From: an uncultured Ruminococcus sp.
GTDB lineage: Bacteria; Bacillota; Clostridia; Oscillospirales; Ruminococcaceae
Length of the DNA stretch: 59,417 bases
Direction: 5' to 3'
Assembly (NCBI GenBank): GCA_910577575.1
Contig: CAJTOG010000006.1
Coordinates: forward strand, 1-59,417
Shown here: in pieces, positions 8,136-16,945 of the stretch
Layout: every line of letters begins with the position of its first letter
Numbering within the stretch: the stretch's first letter is position 1
Position numbers and translations under genes: made by a program
Notes under the pieces: generated by a model
What the model saw: the letters and a program-made list of their open reading frames with translations, nothing else
Database searches by the model: none
What the model was told of the DNA's origin: nothing

Positions 8136-9401
8136 TTATATAGCAGCAAAAGCTTTTTTCAGGTCGTCAAGAATATCCTCAACATTTTCAAGTCCGACAG
8201 ACAAACGAATCAAACCGCCGTTTATACCTGCGGCAACAAGCTGTTCATCAGTAAGCTGACGATGGGTTGCACTTGCAGGATGGAGAACGCACGTTCTTAT
8301 ATCGGCAACGTGAACTTCATTTGAAGCAAGACTGAGTGAATCCATAAACTTGATAGCAGTATCACGCCCACCCTTTATTACGAATGAAATTACTCCGCTT
8401 GTGCCGTCCGGAAGATATTTATTTGCAAGTTCATGATATGGACTGCTCGGAAGATTAGGATAGTTAACCGATTCAACTTTTTCATTGGATTCAAGAAATT
8501 CTGCAACAGTCTGTGCATTTTTACAGTAACGCTCCATTCTTACAGCCAGCGTTTCAAGTCCGAGATTCAGATAAAATGCAGACTGTGCAGAAGGATAGCA
8601 TCCGAAATCACGCATTAACTGCATTCTTGCCTTAACTATATATGCAGCCTTTCCATAAGCCTCTGTATATACAAGACCATGATAGCTTTCATCAGGTTCG
8701 GTAAATTCAGGAAATTTACCGTTTGCCCAATTGAAGTTACCTGAATCAACAATAACTCCGCCAACCTGTACAGCATGACCGTCCATATATTTCGTCGTAG
8801 AATGGATTACAATATCTGCACCGTATTCAATAGGACGGCAAAGAACAGGAGTAGGAAATGTATTGTCAATAATAAGCGGAACATCATTTTCATGAGCAAT
8901 TCTTGCAAATTTTTCAATATCCAGAACAGTTAGTGCAGGATTTGCAAGAGTTTCACCAAAAACAGCTTTTGTATTCGGCTTGAACGCAGCCCTTATTTCT
9001 TCCTCTGAGGCATCAGGGTCAACAAAGATACATTCTATTCCCAATTTTTTAAAAGTATAGGCAAAAAGATTTATTGTACCGCCATAAATCGTAGTCGCCG
9101 AAATAAAACTATCGCCAGCCTGAAGAATATTGAGTATAGAACACAATGAAGCTGCCTGTCCGCTTGACGTACACATTGCACCTATACCACCTTCCAAGTC
9201 GGCGATTTTGTTTTCAACTGCCATAACAGTTGGATTCTCAAAACGTGAGTAAATCAGGCTTTTGGTCGGGTCATCAAATACAGCAGCAACTTCATCTGTT
9301 GAATCATAAACATAAGTTGTACTCTGAACTATAGGAACAACTCTCGGTTCAGTATTTTTTGGTGTGTAGCCTGAATGAAGGCATTTTGTTTCAATTTTCA
9401 T
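8136..9401 (-). CDS. metY: O-acetylhomoserine sulfhydrylase (PLP-dependent)
   Basis: Cys/Met-metabolism PLP enzyme of 421 residues, the length expected for O-acetyl-L-homoserine sulfhydrylases, which make homocysteine from sulfide. The N-terminus ETKCLHSGYTP, the YSRFENPT motif, the SSGQAA cofactor loop, IIDNTFPTP and the Schiff-base Lys204 in HSTTKYMDGH are all clear. AAGGAG lies 8 bases upstream. The HD-domain gene ends one base before its start codon region, so the two form an operon. A related gamma-lyase function cannot be excluded from sequence alone. Confidence 0.93.
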   Translation of the reverse strand: MKIETKCLHSGYTPKNTEPRVVPIVQSTTYVYDSTDEVAAVFDDPTKSLIYSRFENPTVMAVENKIADLEGGIGAMCTSSGQAASLCSILNILQAGDSFISATTIYGGTINLFAYTFKKLGIECIFVDPDASEEEIRAAFKPNTKAVFGETLANPALTVLDIEKFARIAHENDVPLIIDNTFPTPVLCRPIEYGADIVIHSTTKYMDGHAVQVGGVIVDSGNFNWANGKFPEFTEPDESYHGLVYTEAYGKAAYIVKARMQLMRDFGCYPSAQSAFYLNLGLETLAVRMERYCKNAQTVAEFLESNEKVESVNYPNLPSSPYHELANKYLPDGTSGVISFVIKGGRDTAIKFMDSLSLASNEVHVADIRTCVLHPASATHRQLTDEQLVAAGINGGLIRLSVGLENVEDILDDLKKAFAAI

Positions 9402-9402
9402 T

Positions 9403-9903
9403 TTAAAGACTCCTTGTTATTTTTTTTATTTTAGGAATACAGAATTCCAGAACAGCACAGTATTTGTCAACAAATGTGATTATATAAGTTTCTTTGTATT
9501 TTGGTGCGGAGAATGTTAAAGGCCACATATGTTTCTGAATTATATCACGTTCCTTGGGATTTATTTCAGTAATCTGCTCAGCATTGTGAACGGCAATATC
9601 AGAATGCTTTTTACTGTGACTCGGCTGACCCTTGCATTTGCCGGCATTGTATTTTTTTCTGTCATAATAGAACAAATCGTGAAGAAGCCCTGCTCTTGCA
9701 GCAGAACGTGCGTCAAGATGAAAAGCACGACAGAGCCGATAACTGTAATACGATACATTAAGACAATGCTGAAAGCGTGTTGTTGAAATATGATGAGTTA
9801 TTTCTTTCAGCTTTTCCAGTTCGGGAGCATCAATGATGTCACTGACACAGCAATAAAAAACACTGTCTGTAAGCTCCTTGCCGGAACATATAGCTTTAAG
9901 CAT
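9403..9903 (-). CDS. HD-domain hydrolase
   Basis: A 166-residue single-domain HD phosphohydrolase. Metal ligands are recognisable in order: RFQHCLNVSYYSY (His), AGLLHDLFYYD (HD pair) and a later HSDIAVHNA. A final Asp is in the helix FVDKY. The substrate is unknown; similar small HD proteins act on nucleotides. AAAGGAG precedes the start. It is the upstream gene of the metY operon and its stop nearly touches the metY start. Confidence 0.8.
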   Translation of the reverse strand: MLKAICSGKELTDSVFYCCVSDIIDAPELEKLKEITHHISTTRFQHCLNVSYYSYRLCRAFHLDARSAARAGLLHDLFYYDRKKYNAGKCKGQPSHSKKHSDIAVHNAEQITEINPKERDIIQKHMWPLTFSAPKYKETYIITFVDKYCAVLEFCIPKIKKITRSL

Positions 9904-10004
9904 AACAAAACTCCTTTGTTAGTTATTAATTACTATTCAATTATACTATACTATTGCAAAAAAATCAATAGAAAATTTTTTTATTTTTCAAAAATTTTCA
10001 ATAC

Positions 10005-10033
10005 TTGCAAAATTCTTCAAAAAGGTGTATAAT
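10005..10033 (+). promoter_or_regulatory. Sigma-A promoter of the MATE/nudC operon
   Basis: TTGCAA (10005-10010), 17-base spacer, TATAAT (10028-10033), 35 bases before the MATE start codon. Confidence 0.75.
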
Positions 10034-10067
10034 AATATGGAAATAAAAAGAAAAGAAGGTTAAAAAA

Positions 10068-11468
10068 ATGAACAAAGAAGAAAAAGAACAAAATCCGCTG
10101 GGATATGCCCCGGTATCGAAACTCATGGTCAAATTTGCAGTACCCAGTATTATAGGAATGCTCGTAAGTGCATTATATAATATTGTTGACCAGCTTTTTA
10201 TCGGTCAAGGAGTAGGTACTAACGGAAATGCCGCAACCAACATTGCATTCCCGTTCTCAACCGCCTGTATAGCAGCCGCACTTCTTCTTGGAATCGGAGG
10301 GGCTTCATGCTTTAATCTTACTATGGGAAGAGGCGACACCAAGCGTGCAGGATATTTTGCAGGCAACGTCTTTACCATGCTTATTTTCAGCGGTATACTT
10401 ATAAGTGCTGTTACATTTGTATTTCTTACTCCTCTGCTCAAACTTTTCGGCTCTCCTGATGATGTTCTTCCATATGCGAAAGATTATGTATTTGTATCAG
10501 CATTTGGTTTTCCATTCCTGATACTCACGACAGGCGGTGGTCATATAATAAGGGCTGACGGAAGTCCGCAAATGACAATGGCATGCAATCTTGCCGGTGC
10601 AGTTATAAATACTATTCTTGACGCAATTTTTGTACTCGGTTTTGACTGGGGCATGAAAGGAGCCGCCGCCGCTACCGTTATAGGACAGATTGTTTCTGCT
10701 GTCATGGTACTTGTCTACATAAAGCAATTCAAAACCGTAACTCTTAAAAAAGAGCATTTCATTCCGAAATGGTCAACAGTAAGCAGAATATGCTCAATCG
10801 GTATGGCATCATGCTTCAATCAGCTTGCTATAGCAATAGTCCAGATTGTTCTGAACAATTCACTTAAACATTACGGAAGTCTTTCTGAATACGGCGAATC
10901 CGAACCGCTTGCCTGTGCGGGTATAATCATGAAGGTTAATATGATTATATTCTCTGTTGTCATAGGTCTCGCTCAGGGTACTCAGCCTATCGAGAGCTAC
11001 AACTATGGTGCAAAGAAATATGACAGAGTTAAAAAAGCTTATAACCTTGCATTGATTACAGGCGGATTTATTTCAGTTGTTTCATTTATTCTGTTCCAAA
11101 TTTTTCCGAAACAGATTCTCTCAATATTCGGAACAGGAACAGAAACATATTTCAGATTCGGAGTCCGCTTTTTCAGAATATTCCTGTTCTTTACATGGAT
11201 AAACTGCATACAGCCAATTTCATCAACATTTTTTACATCAATCGGCAAACCGATAAAGGGCGTTTTCCTCTCGCTCACAAGACAAATCCTGTTTTTTATA
11301 CCTATACTTCTCATACTTCCGATGTTCTTCGGAATTGACGGAATAATATATACAGGCCCCGTTGCAGATTTGCTTGCAGCCGTTGTTGCAATCGCTATGA
11401 CAGTATATGAATTCAAACTTATGAAAAATGAGGATAATTCACGGACGGAAGTGAGGCTTTACAAATGA
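10068..11468 (+). CDS. MATE family multidrug/Na+ antiporter
   Basis: 466 residues with about 12 membrane helices in two homologous halves, as in MATE (NorM/DinF-type) exporters. Typical motifs are PSIIGMLVSALYNIVDQLFIG near residue 30 and GLAQGTQPIESYNYGAKKYDR in the second half. It probably uses a Na+ or H+ gradient to export an organic cation or metabolite; the substrate is not predictable. It overlaps nudC by four bases (ATGA), so the two are co-translated. Confidence 0.93.
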   Translation: MNKEEKEQNPLGYAPVSKLMVKFAVPSIIGMLVSALYNIVDQLFIGQGVGTNGNAATNIAFPFSTACIAAALLLGIGGASCFNLTMGRGDTKRAGYFAGNVFTMLIFSGILISAVTFVFLTPLLKLFGSPDDVLPYAKDYVFVSAFGFPFLILTTGGGHIIRADGSPQMTMACNLAGAVINTILDAIFVLGFDWGMKGAAAATVIGQIVSAVMVLVYIKQFKTVTLKKEHFIPKWSTVSRICSIGMASCFNQLAIAIVQIVLNNSLKHYGSLSEYGESEPLACAGIIMKVNMIIFSVVIGLAQGTQPIESYNYGAKKYDRVKKAYNLALITGGFISVVSFILFQIFPKQILSIFGTGTETYFRFGVRFFRIFLFFTWINCIQPISSTFFTSIGKPIKGVFLSLTRQILFFIPILLILPMFFGIDGIIYTGPVADLLAAVVAIAMTVYEFKLMKNEDNSRTEVRLYK

Positions 11469-12304
11469 TACAGGATATTTCCCCCTTAAAGCTTGATAAT
11501 CATTATTCACCTGATGTCAAACCCGAACAGGACAGCATAATATTTCATTTCAGAAACAATGACGTTCTGTGTCAGGAAAATTCAGAAAAACCGTTTCCCT
11601 TATATGAAAATTTTACAATTCCAGATAATCTGATTTATCTTTTTTCAATAAGTGAAAGAAAATACTTCCTGCTCCGTGATTCTGTAATAGTCATTCCTGA
11701 AAATTTTGACTATGCTGACGTAAAAAAACTCAGACATAATAACAGTATTGACAGAACTGATATTTTCTCACTTGCAACTGCTTATCATCTTTCACAATGG
11801 TATAATAATAACAGATTCTGCGGAAAATGCGGAGGTATTACAACAGATGACCGAAGTGAAAGGGCTTTGGAATGCACATTCTGCGGAAAAATAATTTATC
11901 CCAGAATCAATCCGGCTGTTATTGTCGGAGTTACTGATGGCAACAGACTGCTTATCACAAGATATGCAGCAAACCGTGGAGTAAACTGCGACGCACTTAT
12001 TGCCGGATTTACTGAAGCAGGCGAAACTCTCGAGGAAACAGTAAGCCGTGAAGTCATGGAAGAAGTCGGACTCAAAGTCAAAAATATTCACTATTATAAA
12101 TCTCAGCCATGGGGATATTCCGGATGTATTCTTGCCGGATTCTACTGTGAAGCAGACGGCAATACTGATATTATCCTTGATAAATCAGAATTAAGCACTG
12201 CCGAGTGGGTTGAGCGTGAAAATATCACGGGTCAGCCCGATGATTTGAGTCTCACCAATGAAATGATGATAAATTTCAAAAATAATCAGTATTCAAATTC
12301 ATAA
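11465..12304 (+). CDS. nudC: NAD+ diphosphatase-like Nudix hydrolase with zinc ribbon
   Basis: 279 residues. The N-terminal domain is divergent; a zinc ribbon (FCGKCGG from Cys119, then CTFCGK) is followed by a Nudix domain with a complete Nudix box GFTEAGETLEETVSREVMEE. NudC enzymes hydrolyse NADH/NAD+ and can remove NAD caps from RNA. The NudC signature SQPWPFPxS is only partly kept (SQPWGYSGC), so substrate preference may differ. The ATG overlaps the MATE stop. The 3' end overlaps the convergent GH25 gene by 19 bases. Confidence 0.85.
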   Translation: MIQDISPLKLDNHYSPDVKPEQDSIIFHFRNNDVLCQENSEKPFPLYENFTIPDNLIYLFSISERKYFLLRDSVIVIPENFDYADVKKLRHNNSIDRTDIFSLATAYHLSQWYNNNRFCGKCGGITTDDRSERALECTFCGKIIYPRINPAVIVGVTDGNRLLITRYAANRGVNCDALIAGFTEAGETLEETVSREVMEEVGLKVKNIHYYKSQPWGYSGCILAGFYCEADGNTDIILDKSELSTAEWVERENITGQPDDLSLTNEMMINFKNNQYSNS

Positions 12305-12972
12305 TCCTGAATAATGGTTTTTCCGTCAATTATAACAGTTATTCTGTGCTTTTCCGGTTCATTTCCCCATCCGTTCAGTCCCTTTGATTTTATTATTGAC
12401 GGATAGTCAGGATACGCTTCATTCAAATCAACATTTCCCTGTATTCCGTCTATTCTTCCTGTTGATGACTTCTGCCACATTCCATAGCTGCCATTATAAT
12501 CCGGACTTTCCACATCATAATCGGCTATCCATAAAGCATATCGTTCTCTTATTCTCTCGTCCGTATAAACTACCAAATCATCAACAGACATATAAAGTCC
12601 TGCAAAATATCCTGCTTTTTCAAGTTCACCAAGAAAAGCCCTGATTATCGCACTCACTGCAGACTGTCCAAGATTAAGAATCCTACTTTCCTCGACATCA
12701 TAATAAATGGGATATTCAAACTGTTTCCCCCTGATTACTTCTATGCAGGCCTTCGCTTCCTGTATTGCTTCATCAGGAGTTACTGCATAACTGAACCAAT
12801 AAGCACCGCAGGGTATACCTGACGATTTGCAACCGGAATAATTAACTTCAAAACACTTGTCAACCTGAGATGCAAGCCGCCCATAGCCTGCTCTTAAAAT
12901 CACAAAGTCAGTCTTAACCTGATTCCAATCAATTCTTCCCTGCCATTCAGATACATCAATACCATTTTTCAT
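12286..12972 (-). CDS. GH25 lysozyme (N,O-diacetylmuramidase) without signal peptide
   Basis: About 229 residues forming one GH25 domain: GIDVSEWQGRIDW at the start, AGYG, catalytic Asp/Glu in YPIYYDVEES, YALWIADYD, and the GNVDLNEA end. It would cleave the MurNAc-GlcNAc bond of peptidoglycan. The ATG at 12972 has GGGAG nine bases upstream; the TTG at 12981 is on top of that spacing and is rejected. No signal peptide, wall-binding repeat or dockerin is visible, so export would need an unknown route or lysis. It overlaps nudC tail to tail. Confidence 0.88.
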   Translation of the reverse strand: MKNGIDVSEWQGRIDWNQVKTDFVILRAGYGRLASQVDKCFEVNYSGCKSSGIPCGAYWFSYAVTPDEAIQEAKACIEVIRGKQFEYPIYYDVEESRILNLGQSAVSAIIRAFLGELEKAGYFAGLYMSVDDLVVYTDERIRERYALWIADYDVESPDYNGSYGMWQKSSTGRIDGIQGNVDLNEAYPDYPSIIKSKGLNGWGNEPEKHRITVIIDGKTIIQDYEFEY

Positions 12973-13021
12973 AAAAATCAACTCCCAATAATTTTTTTAT
13001 ATTTATTATATAATTTTTCTC

Positions 13022-13050
13022 TTGATTTTGTGATTTAGATATGATATAAT
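13022..13050 (+). promoter_or_regulatory. Sigma-A promoter of mtnN
   Basis: TTGATT (13022-13027), 17-base spacer, TATAAT (13045-13050), 32 bases before the mtnN ATG. Confidence 0.8.
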
Positions 13051-13081
13051 TATTTATATAATAAATTCAAGGAGATTCAAT

Positions 13082-13759
13082 ATGAAAACAATTTCTATTA
13101 TAGGTGCTATGCCGTCAGAACTTGCCGACATCAGAAAGATAATTGGAGGTGCCGAAATAAAAAGCATATCCGGTTTTGATTTCCACAGCAGTACATACAA
13201 GGGAAATTACATTATAAATGCCTGTTGCGGTATTGCAAAAGTTAATGCTGCACTCTGCACGCAGGTTATGATTGATAATTTCCATCCTGACTGTATTATA
13301 AATACAGGTGTTGCTGGCGGAATGAACAGCAACGTAAAAGTATGCGATATTGTTATCTCTACAGAAGTTCTCCCCCATGACTTAGACCTTCACTTTCTCA
13401 ATGACTATCCCCCGTACTGCGGAATTTTCAAGGCTGATGAAAAACTTATTGAAACTGCTGAAAAAGTATGTACCGAATTTGGTATAAACAGCTTCAGAGG
13501 ACGTATTGTATCAGGTGAAGCCTTTATTTCAGACAATGAAATCAAATCAGCTATACAGACAAATTTTACTCCCTATGCTGTTGATATGGAAAGTGCCGCT
13601 GTGGGTCATGCCTGTTATTTGAATAAAATTCCGTATGTAAGTGTACGCTGTATTTCTGATAACGCCGATGATGATGGTGCAATTTCATTTGATGAATTTG
13701 AGAAAATTGCTGCAAAACGTGTTGCAGAAATCGTTCTCAGAATGACCGAAATTATTTAA
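13082..13759 (+). CDS. mtnN: 5'-methylthioadenosine/S-adenosylhomocysteine nucleosidase
   Basis: 225 residues, full length. It depurinates MTA and SAH, recycling the products of SAM-using reactions and feeding autoinducer-2 chemistry. Recognised motifs: IIGAMPSE at the N-terminus, NTGVAGG, the ribose-binding Glu in AVDMESAA and the catalytic Asp in SDNADDD. The usual AMxEE is AMPSE here, which keeps one Glu. It has its own promoter, and a dockerin protein gene follows 18 bases downstream. Confidence 0.93.
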   Translation: MKTISIIGAMPSELADIRKIIGGAEIKSISGFDFHSSTYKGNYIINACCGIAKVNAALCTQVMIDNFHPDCIINTGVAGGMNSNVKVCDIVISTEVLPHDLDLHFLNDYPPYCGIFKADEKLIETAEKVCTEFGINSFRGRIVSGEAFISDNEIKSAIQTNFTPYAVDMESAAVGHACYLNKIPYVSVRCISDNADDDGAISFDEFEKIAAKRVAEIVLRMTEII

Positions 13760-13777
13760 TATAAAGGAGCTTTAACA

Positions 13778-14728
13778 ATGAAAAAATTTATGACAAAATT
13801 ATCAGTTGCTCTGCTTACTGCTTCTATGGCTGTACCATGCCTTGCAAATGCAGAATCCGTCCCGACTTTTTATTTTTCTGCACGTGAATCTTCAGATTTT
13901 CAGACTGATTCAGACGGTACGATTGTAATCAACCGTGAAGCACTTTCCAAAAACGGCGGACTTACTCTTACTACTGATGTTTTCTTTCAGACTGACGGAC
14001 TTGAACAAAACTTCTGGTATGTTTCACCCAAATGGAAATGCCCAACATCAAATATTACACTTACCAATCTCGTCGACCCTATGGATTATGATAATCCCAT
14101 ACCATTTGCTTTTTCTGAAACTGATGAAAACGGAAATATTATAAATTCATCTCCGTCTACTCTTTTCAGTACAGATACTGAACTTAATACTATGGCATTT
14201 ACCTGTAGAAAGGATGTTAAACTAAATCAAGGCGAAGCACAAAATGACCCAAATCCTACTTTAAAGCCATATGGTGAAAAATCTGATGATTATGCATTGA
14301 CAACCTTTGATATGGTATTCAACAGAAATATTCCCTATGGTGAATATGAAATATATTTCCTAACTGAACCCGTTGACTATGCAGACCAGAGAGTATGTGA
14401 AGTTCATACACGGACATCAGGAAAGGTTGAAACAATTGAAACAAAAAAATTGAAAATAAAAATTACAGGTGCAAATCTGGGTGATATAAACAACGACGGA
14501 CTTATTGATGCAGTCGATGCTTCTATAGCTCTTATTGCATACTCTGCCAGCTCTGTCGGAGAAAATCATGGTCTTACTGATGAACAATTTACTGCAGCAG
14601 ATATTAACGGAAACAAAATAGTTAACTCAAATGACGCATCAAATATATTGGCTTATTATTCTTATATTTCAACCGTCAGTGCTGACGAAGAAATTCTGAG
14701 CATGATTCAATACATAAACCAGAATTAA
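13778..14728 (+). CDS. Secreted dockerin-containing protein of unknown catalytic function
   Basis: 316 residues with a signal peptide (cleaved near ANA-ES, ~26). A beta-rich region (~30-228) is not recognised as any enzyme family. A type I dockerin occupies ~235-300: the first calcium loop GDINNDGLIDAVDAS and the second ADINGNKIVNSNDAS are separated by a spacer longer than usual. The dockerin implies docking to a cohesin of a cellulosome-like complex or the cell surface. AAGGAG precedes the start. It lies 18 bases after mtnN and is followed by a terminator; the pairing with mtnN is probably only transcriptional. Confidence 0.85.
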   Translation: MKKFMTKLSVALLTASMAVPCLANAESVPTFYFSARESSDFQTDSDGTIVINREALSKNGGLTLTTDVFFQTDGLEQNFWYVSPKWKCPTSNITLTNLVDPMDYDNPIPFAFSETDENGNIINSSPSTLFSTDTELNTMAFTCRKDVKLNQGEAQNDPNPTLKPYGEKSDDYALTTFDMVFNRNIPYGEYEIYFLTEPVDYADQRVCEVHTRTSGKVETIETKKLKIKITGANLGDINNDGLIDAVDASIALIAYSASSVGENHGLTDEQFTAADINGNKIVNSNDASNILAYYSYISTVSADEEILSMIQYINQN

Positions 14729-14733
14729 TAAAG

Positions 14734-14768
14734 AAAATCTGCTGTATTTCAGAAATACAGCAGATTTT
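14734..14768. terminator. Bidirectional rho-independent terminator
   Basis: A perfect 16-bp stem (AAAATCTGCTGTATTT and its complement) with a 3-nt loop sits between the convergent dockerin gene and the response-regulator operon. Confidence 0.9.
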
Positions 14769-14771
14769 TTA

Positions 14772-15401
14772 TTATTGGACAATATTATTCTTTATAGCAA
14801 AAACAGCAAGCTGTGTTCGGTCCTTAAGCTTTAATTTTTCAAGCAGACGTGATATTCCGTTTCTTACTGTACCCTCTGCAAGAAAAAGCCTTGAAGCAAT
14901 TTCCTTATTATCCAATCCATCACATATTAAACACAGAAATTCAGTCTCACGTTCCGTAAGATTAAAATTTTTGGGATTCTGTTGAATAAATGTTTCTTTC
15001 TTTATAGACTGAAAAATATTATCACAGAAAACATTTATTCCGCCAGCAACCGCTTTTATAGAATTAATAATTTGTGAATTATCCATTTCTTTTAATATAT
15101 ATCCGTCCGCCCCGCTTGAAACTGCCTTTTCAACAGTTTCCTTATCATCAAAAGTAGTAAGCACAAGAACCTTTATTCCTTTCAGTTTTTCCTTAATCTG
15201 ACTTGTGCCGTATCCACCGTCAAAATCTGGCATACGCATATCCATAAGTACAACATCAGGTTTAAATCTTACCGAAAGTTCATATGCTTCCCTGCCGTTT
15301 GCCGCCTCTCCGACCACTTCTATTTCATTATCCTGCGAAAGAACGGCTTTAAGACCTGTCCTCAATATCCGGACATCATCTGCTATAACAACTTTAATCA
15401 T
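14772..15401 (-). CDS. NarL/LuxR-family response regulator
   Basis: 209 residues: receiver domain (~1-120) with acidic pair Asp8-Asp9, phosphoacceptor Asp54 in VLMDMRMPD, conserved Thr in LTTFDD and Lys in YILKEM. A LuxR-type HTH (~145-207) follows: LTERETEFLCLICDGLDNKEIA and EGTVRN. It probably activates transcription when phosphorylated by the adjacent kinase, whose stop overlaps its start by four bases. It is the last gene of a three-gene - strand operon. Confidence 0.93.
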   Translation of the reverse strand: MIKVVIADDVRILRTGLKAVLSQDNEIEVVGEAANGREAYELSVRFKPDVVLMDMRMPDFDGGYGTSQIKEKLKGIKVLVLTTFDDKETVEKAVSSGADGYILKEMDNSQIINSIKAVAGGINVFCDNIFQSIKKETFIQQNPKNFNLTERETEFLCLICDGLDNKEIASRLFLAEGTVRNGISRLLEKLKLKDRTQLAVFAIKNNIVQ

Positions 15402-16945
15402 TCAATCACCTTCTTTGGAATTTTTATAATGGTAGTGAATCCTTCGCTCTCAACTGATGAAAACCGCACGCTTCCGCCATGCATTTCCACTCTCCGACGT
15501 ATTCCCGAAAGACCATTGTTTTCTTTTATTTCACTGCATCCGCATCCATTATCAAAAATATACAATTCCAGATGAGCATTCAAAAATTTGACAATAATAT
15601 CAATTCTGTCAGCTTTTGAATACCGCATGGCATTTGTAAGAATTTCACGAATGCTGTCATATACTTCCTTTATACAGAATGCAAAACTTTCATCTTCAGT
15701 CCCTTGAATACACAGCTCAACTTTAATATTTCGGACTGCTGTTGTTAAAGTCCGGATTGCTTTTGTTACAGATGTCATAAATTCATCATCACGCAGATTA
15801 TTTATTGAACATCTTAACTGTGTTATTCCGCTTCTTGAAAGACCGTCGATTTCTTCAATATATTCAGAAATTTTTGTTTTATCAGTTTCAATTTGCAGAA
15901 TTTTTGCAAGCGAACTAATCATAGTAAAAGTATGACCCGCTGAGTCATGGATTTCCTGAGCAATCCTGTTGCGTTCCTGCTCCAGGGAAAGCTTTTTCTC
16001 GGTTTTTGCAAGTTCATAGTATTCAGAAACGTTGTTGATAATTATAACCTTTGCAATTTCAGTATTCTTTTTGTTGACGCATATGCTTTGCCTTAAATTA
16101 TAATATTCTCCGCCAATTTCCAAATCGCCCTGATTTATTCCGATTTTCTTCATAAAATCAGACAAGGTTTCAATATTATCAAAATTGAATATCTTATCGG
16201 AATATCTGTTCCTGTAAGTCATATTTTCATCAGCGTCAAATACTATAACAGCTGTACTTATATTATCTATTGTATCATTTATAGCAATTCTGTTTATATT
16301 AAGCAAGCCAAAACGACGTATGGCTATAAGAATCATCATAACAGAAAAAGCAAAGAACAACGGAGTGATTTCTATTTCCGATTTTATAATGCCTGTAACG
16401 GTAAATATATTTATTATAAGCGGAACAGCCGTTGCAAGAACCAGTAAAGTATGCGACTGTCTGTTTTTTTTATTGCCGATTATCAGAACTATTCCTAGTA
16501 CAATAAAAACATAGAACAAAATCTGAAATATGTAAAAAAGCATGCCATATTCTATATGACCTTTTGCAAAATTCTTATAATAAAGTGCATGAACCGGATT
16601 TGATGCTATATATACAAACATTATCGCTGAAACTATGGGCAGGAATTTATTAAATTTTTTTATCAATCCTCCTGCTTCCGAATATTCAATTGAAAACATG
16701 AGCCAAAACGGTGAAAAACAGCATATTCCCATATTTCCTATGAGATAACTTATCCAGAACTGTCTTTTGCTTTCAGAAAATAAAATCAGAAGCTGAGAAA
16801 TAATCCAGAGTGCAATAGAAAGCTGGCATATTATAAAAAGCCATGTCATTTTATTATTGTTTCCACGCCTGAGAATCCAGCCAACCGTGCCTGTCATACC
16901 GCACAAACCAATAAACAATAATACTGATGATATAATATTTACCAT
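15398..16945 (-). CDS. Sensor histidine kinase with 7TM input domain (HisKA_3 class)
   Basis: 515 residues. The first ~220 form seven hydrophobic helices like the histidine-kinase N-terminal 7TM region. A PAS-like segment (~225-300) follows, then the HisKA_3 dimerisation box with His333 in RIAQEIHDSAGH and an ATPase domain with EILTNAMRYSKA (N box), DNGCG and NGLSGIRRRVEMHGG. It is the partner of the LuxR-type regulator, with overlapping stop/start. Its own start overlaps the end of the DUF2157 gene. The sensed signal is unknown. Confidence 0.9.
   Translation of the reverse strand: MVNIISSVLLFIGLCGMTGTVGWILRRGNNNKMTWLFIICQLSIALWIISQLLILFSESKRQFWISYLIGNMGICCFSPFWLMFSIEYSEAGGLIKKFNKFLPIVSAIMFVYIASNPVHALYYKNFAKGHIEYGMLFYIFQILFYVFIVLGIVLIIGNKKNRQSHTLLVLATAVPLIINIFTVTGIIKSEIEITPLFFAFSVMMILIAIRRFGLLNINRIAINDTIDNISTAVIVFDADENMTYRNRYSDKIFNFDNIETLSDFMKKIGINQGDLEIGGEYYNLRQSICVNKKNTEIAKVIIINNVSEYYELAKTEKKLSLEQERNRIAQEIHDSAGHTFTMISSLAKILQIETDKTKISEYIEEIDGLSRSGITQLRCSINNLRDDEFMTSVTKAIRTLTTAVRNIKVELCIQGTEDESFAFCIKEVYDSIREILTNAMRYSKADRIDIIVKFLNAHLELYIFDNGCGCSEIKENNGLSGIRRRVEMHGGSVRFSSVESEGFTTIIKIPKKVIE

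Noticed and set aside
9904..10067. Possible SAM or T-box riboswitch upstream of the HD-metY operon
   Set aside because: Only about 60 bases of AT-rich leader are available and no conserved riboswitch core is visible.
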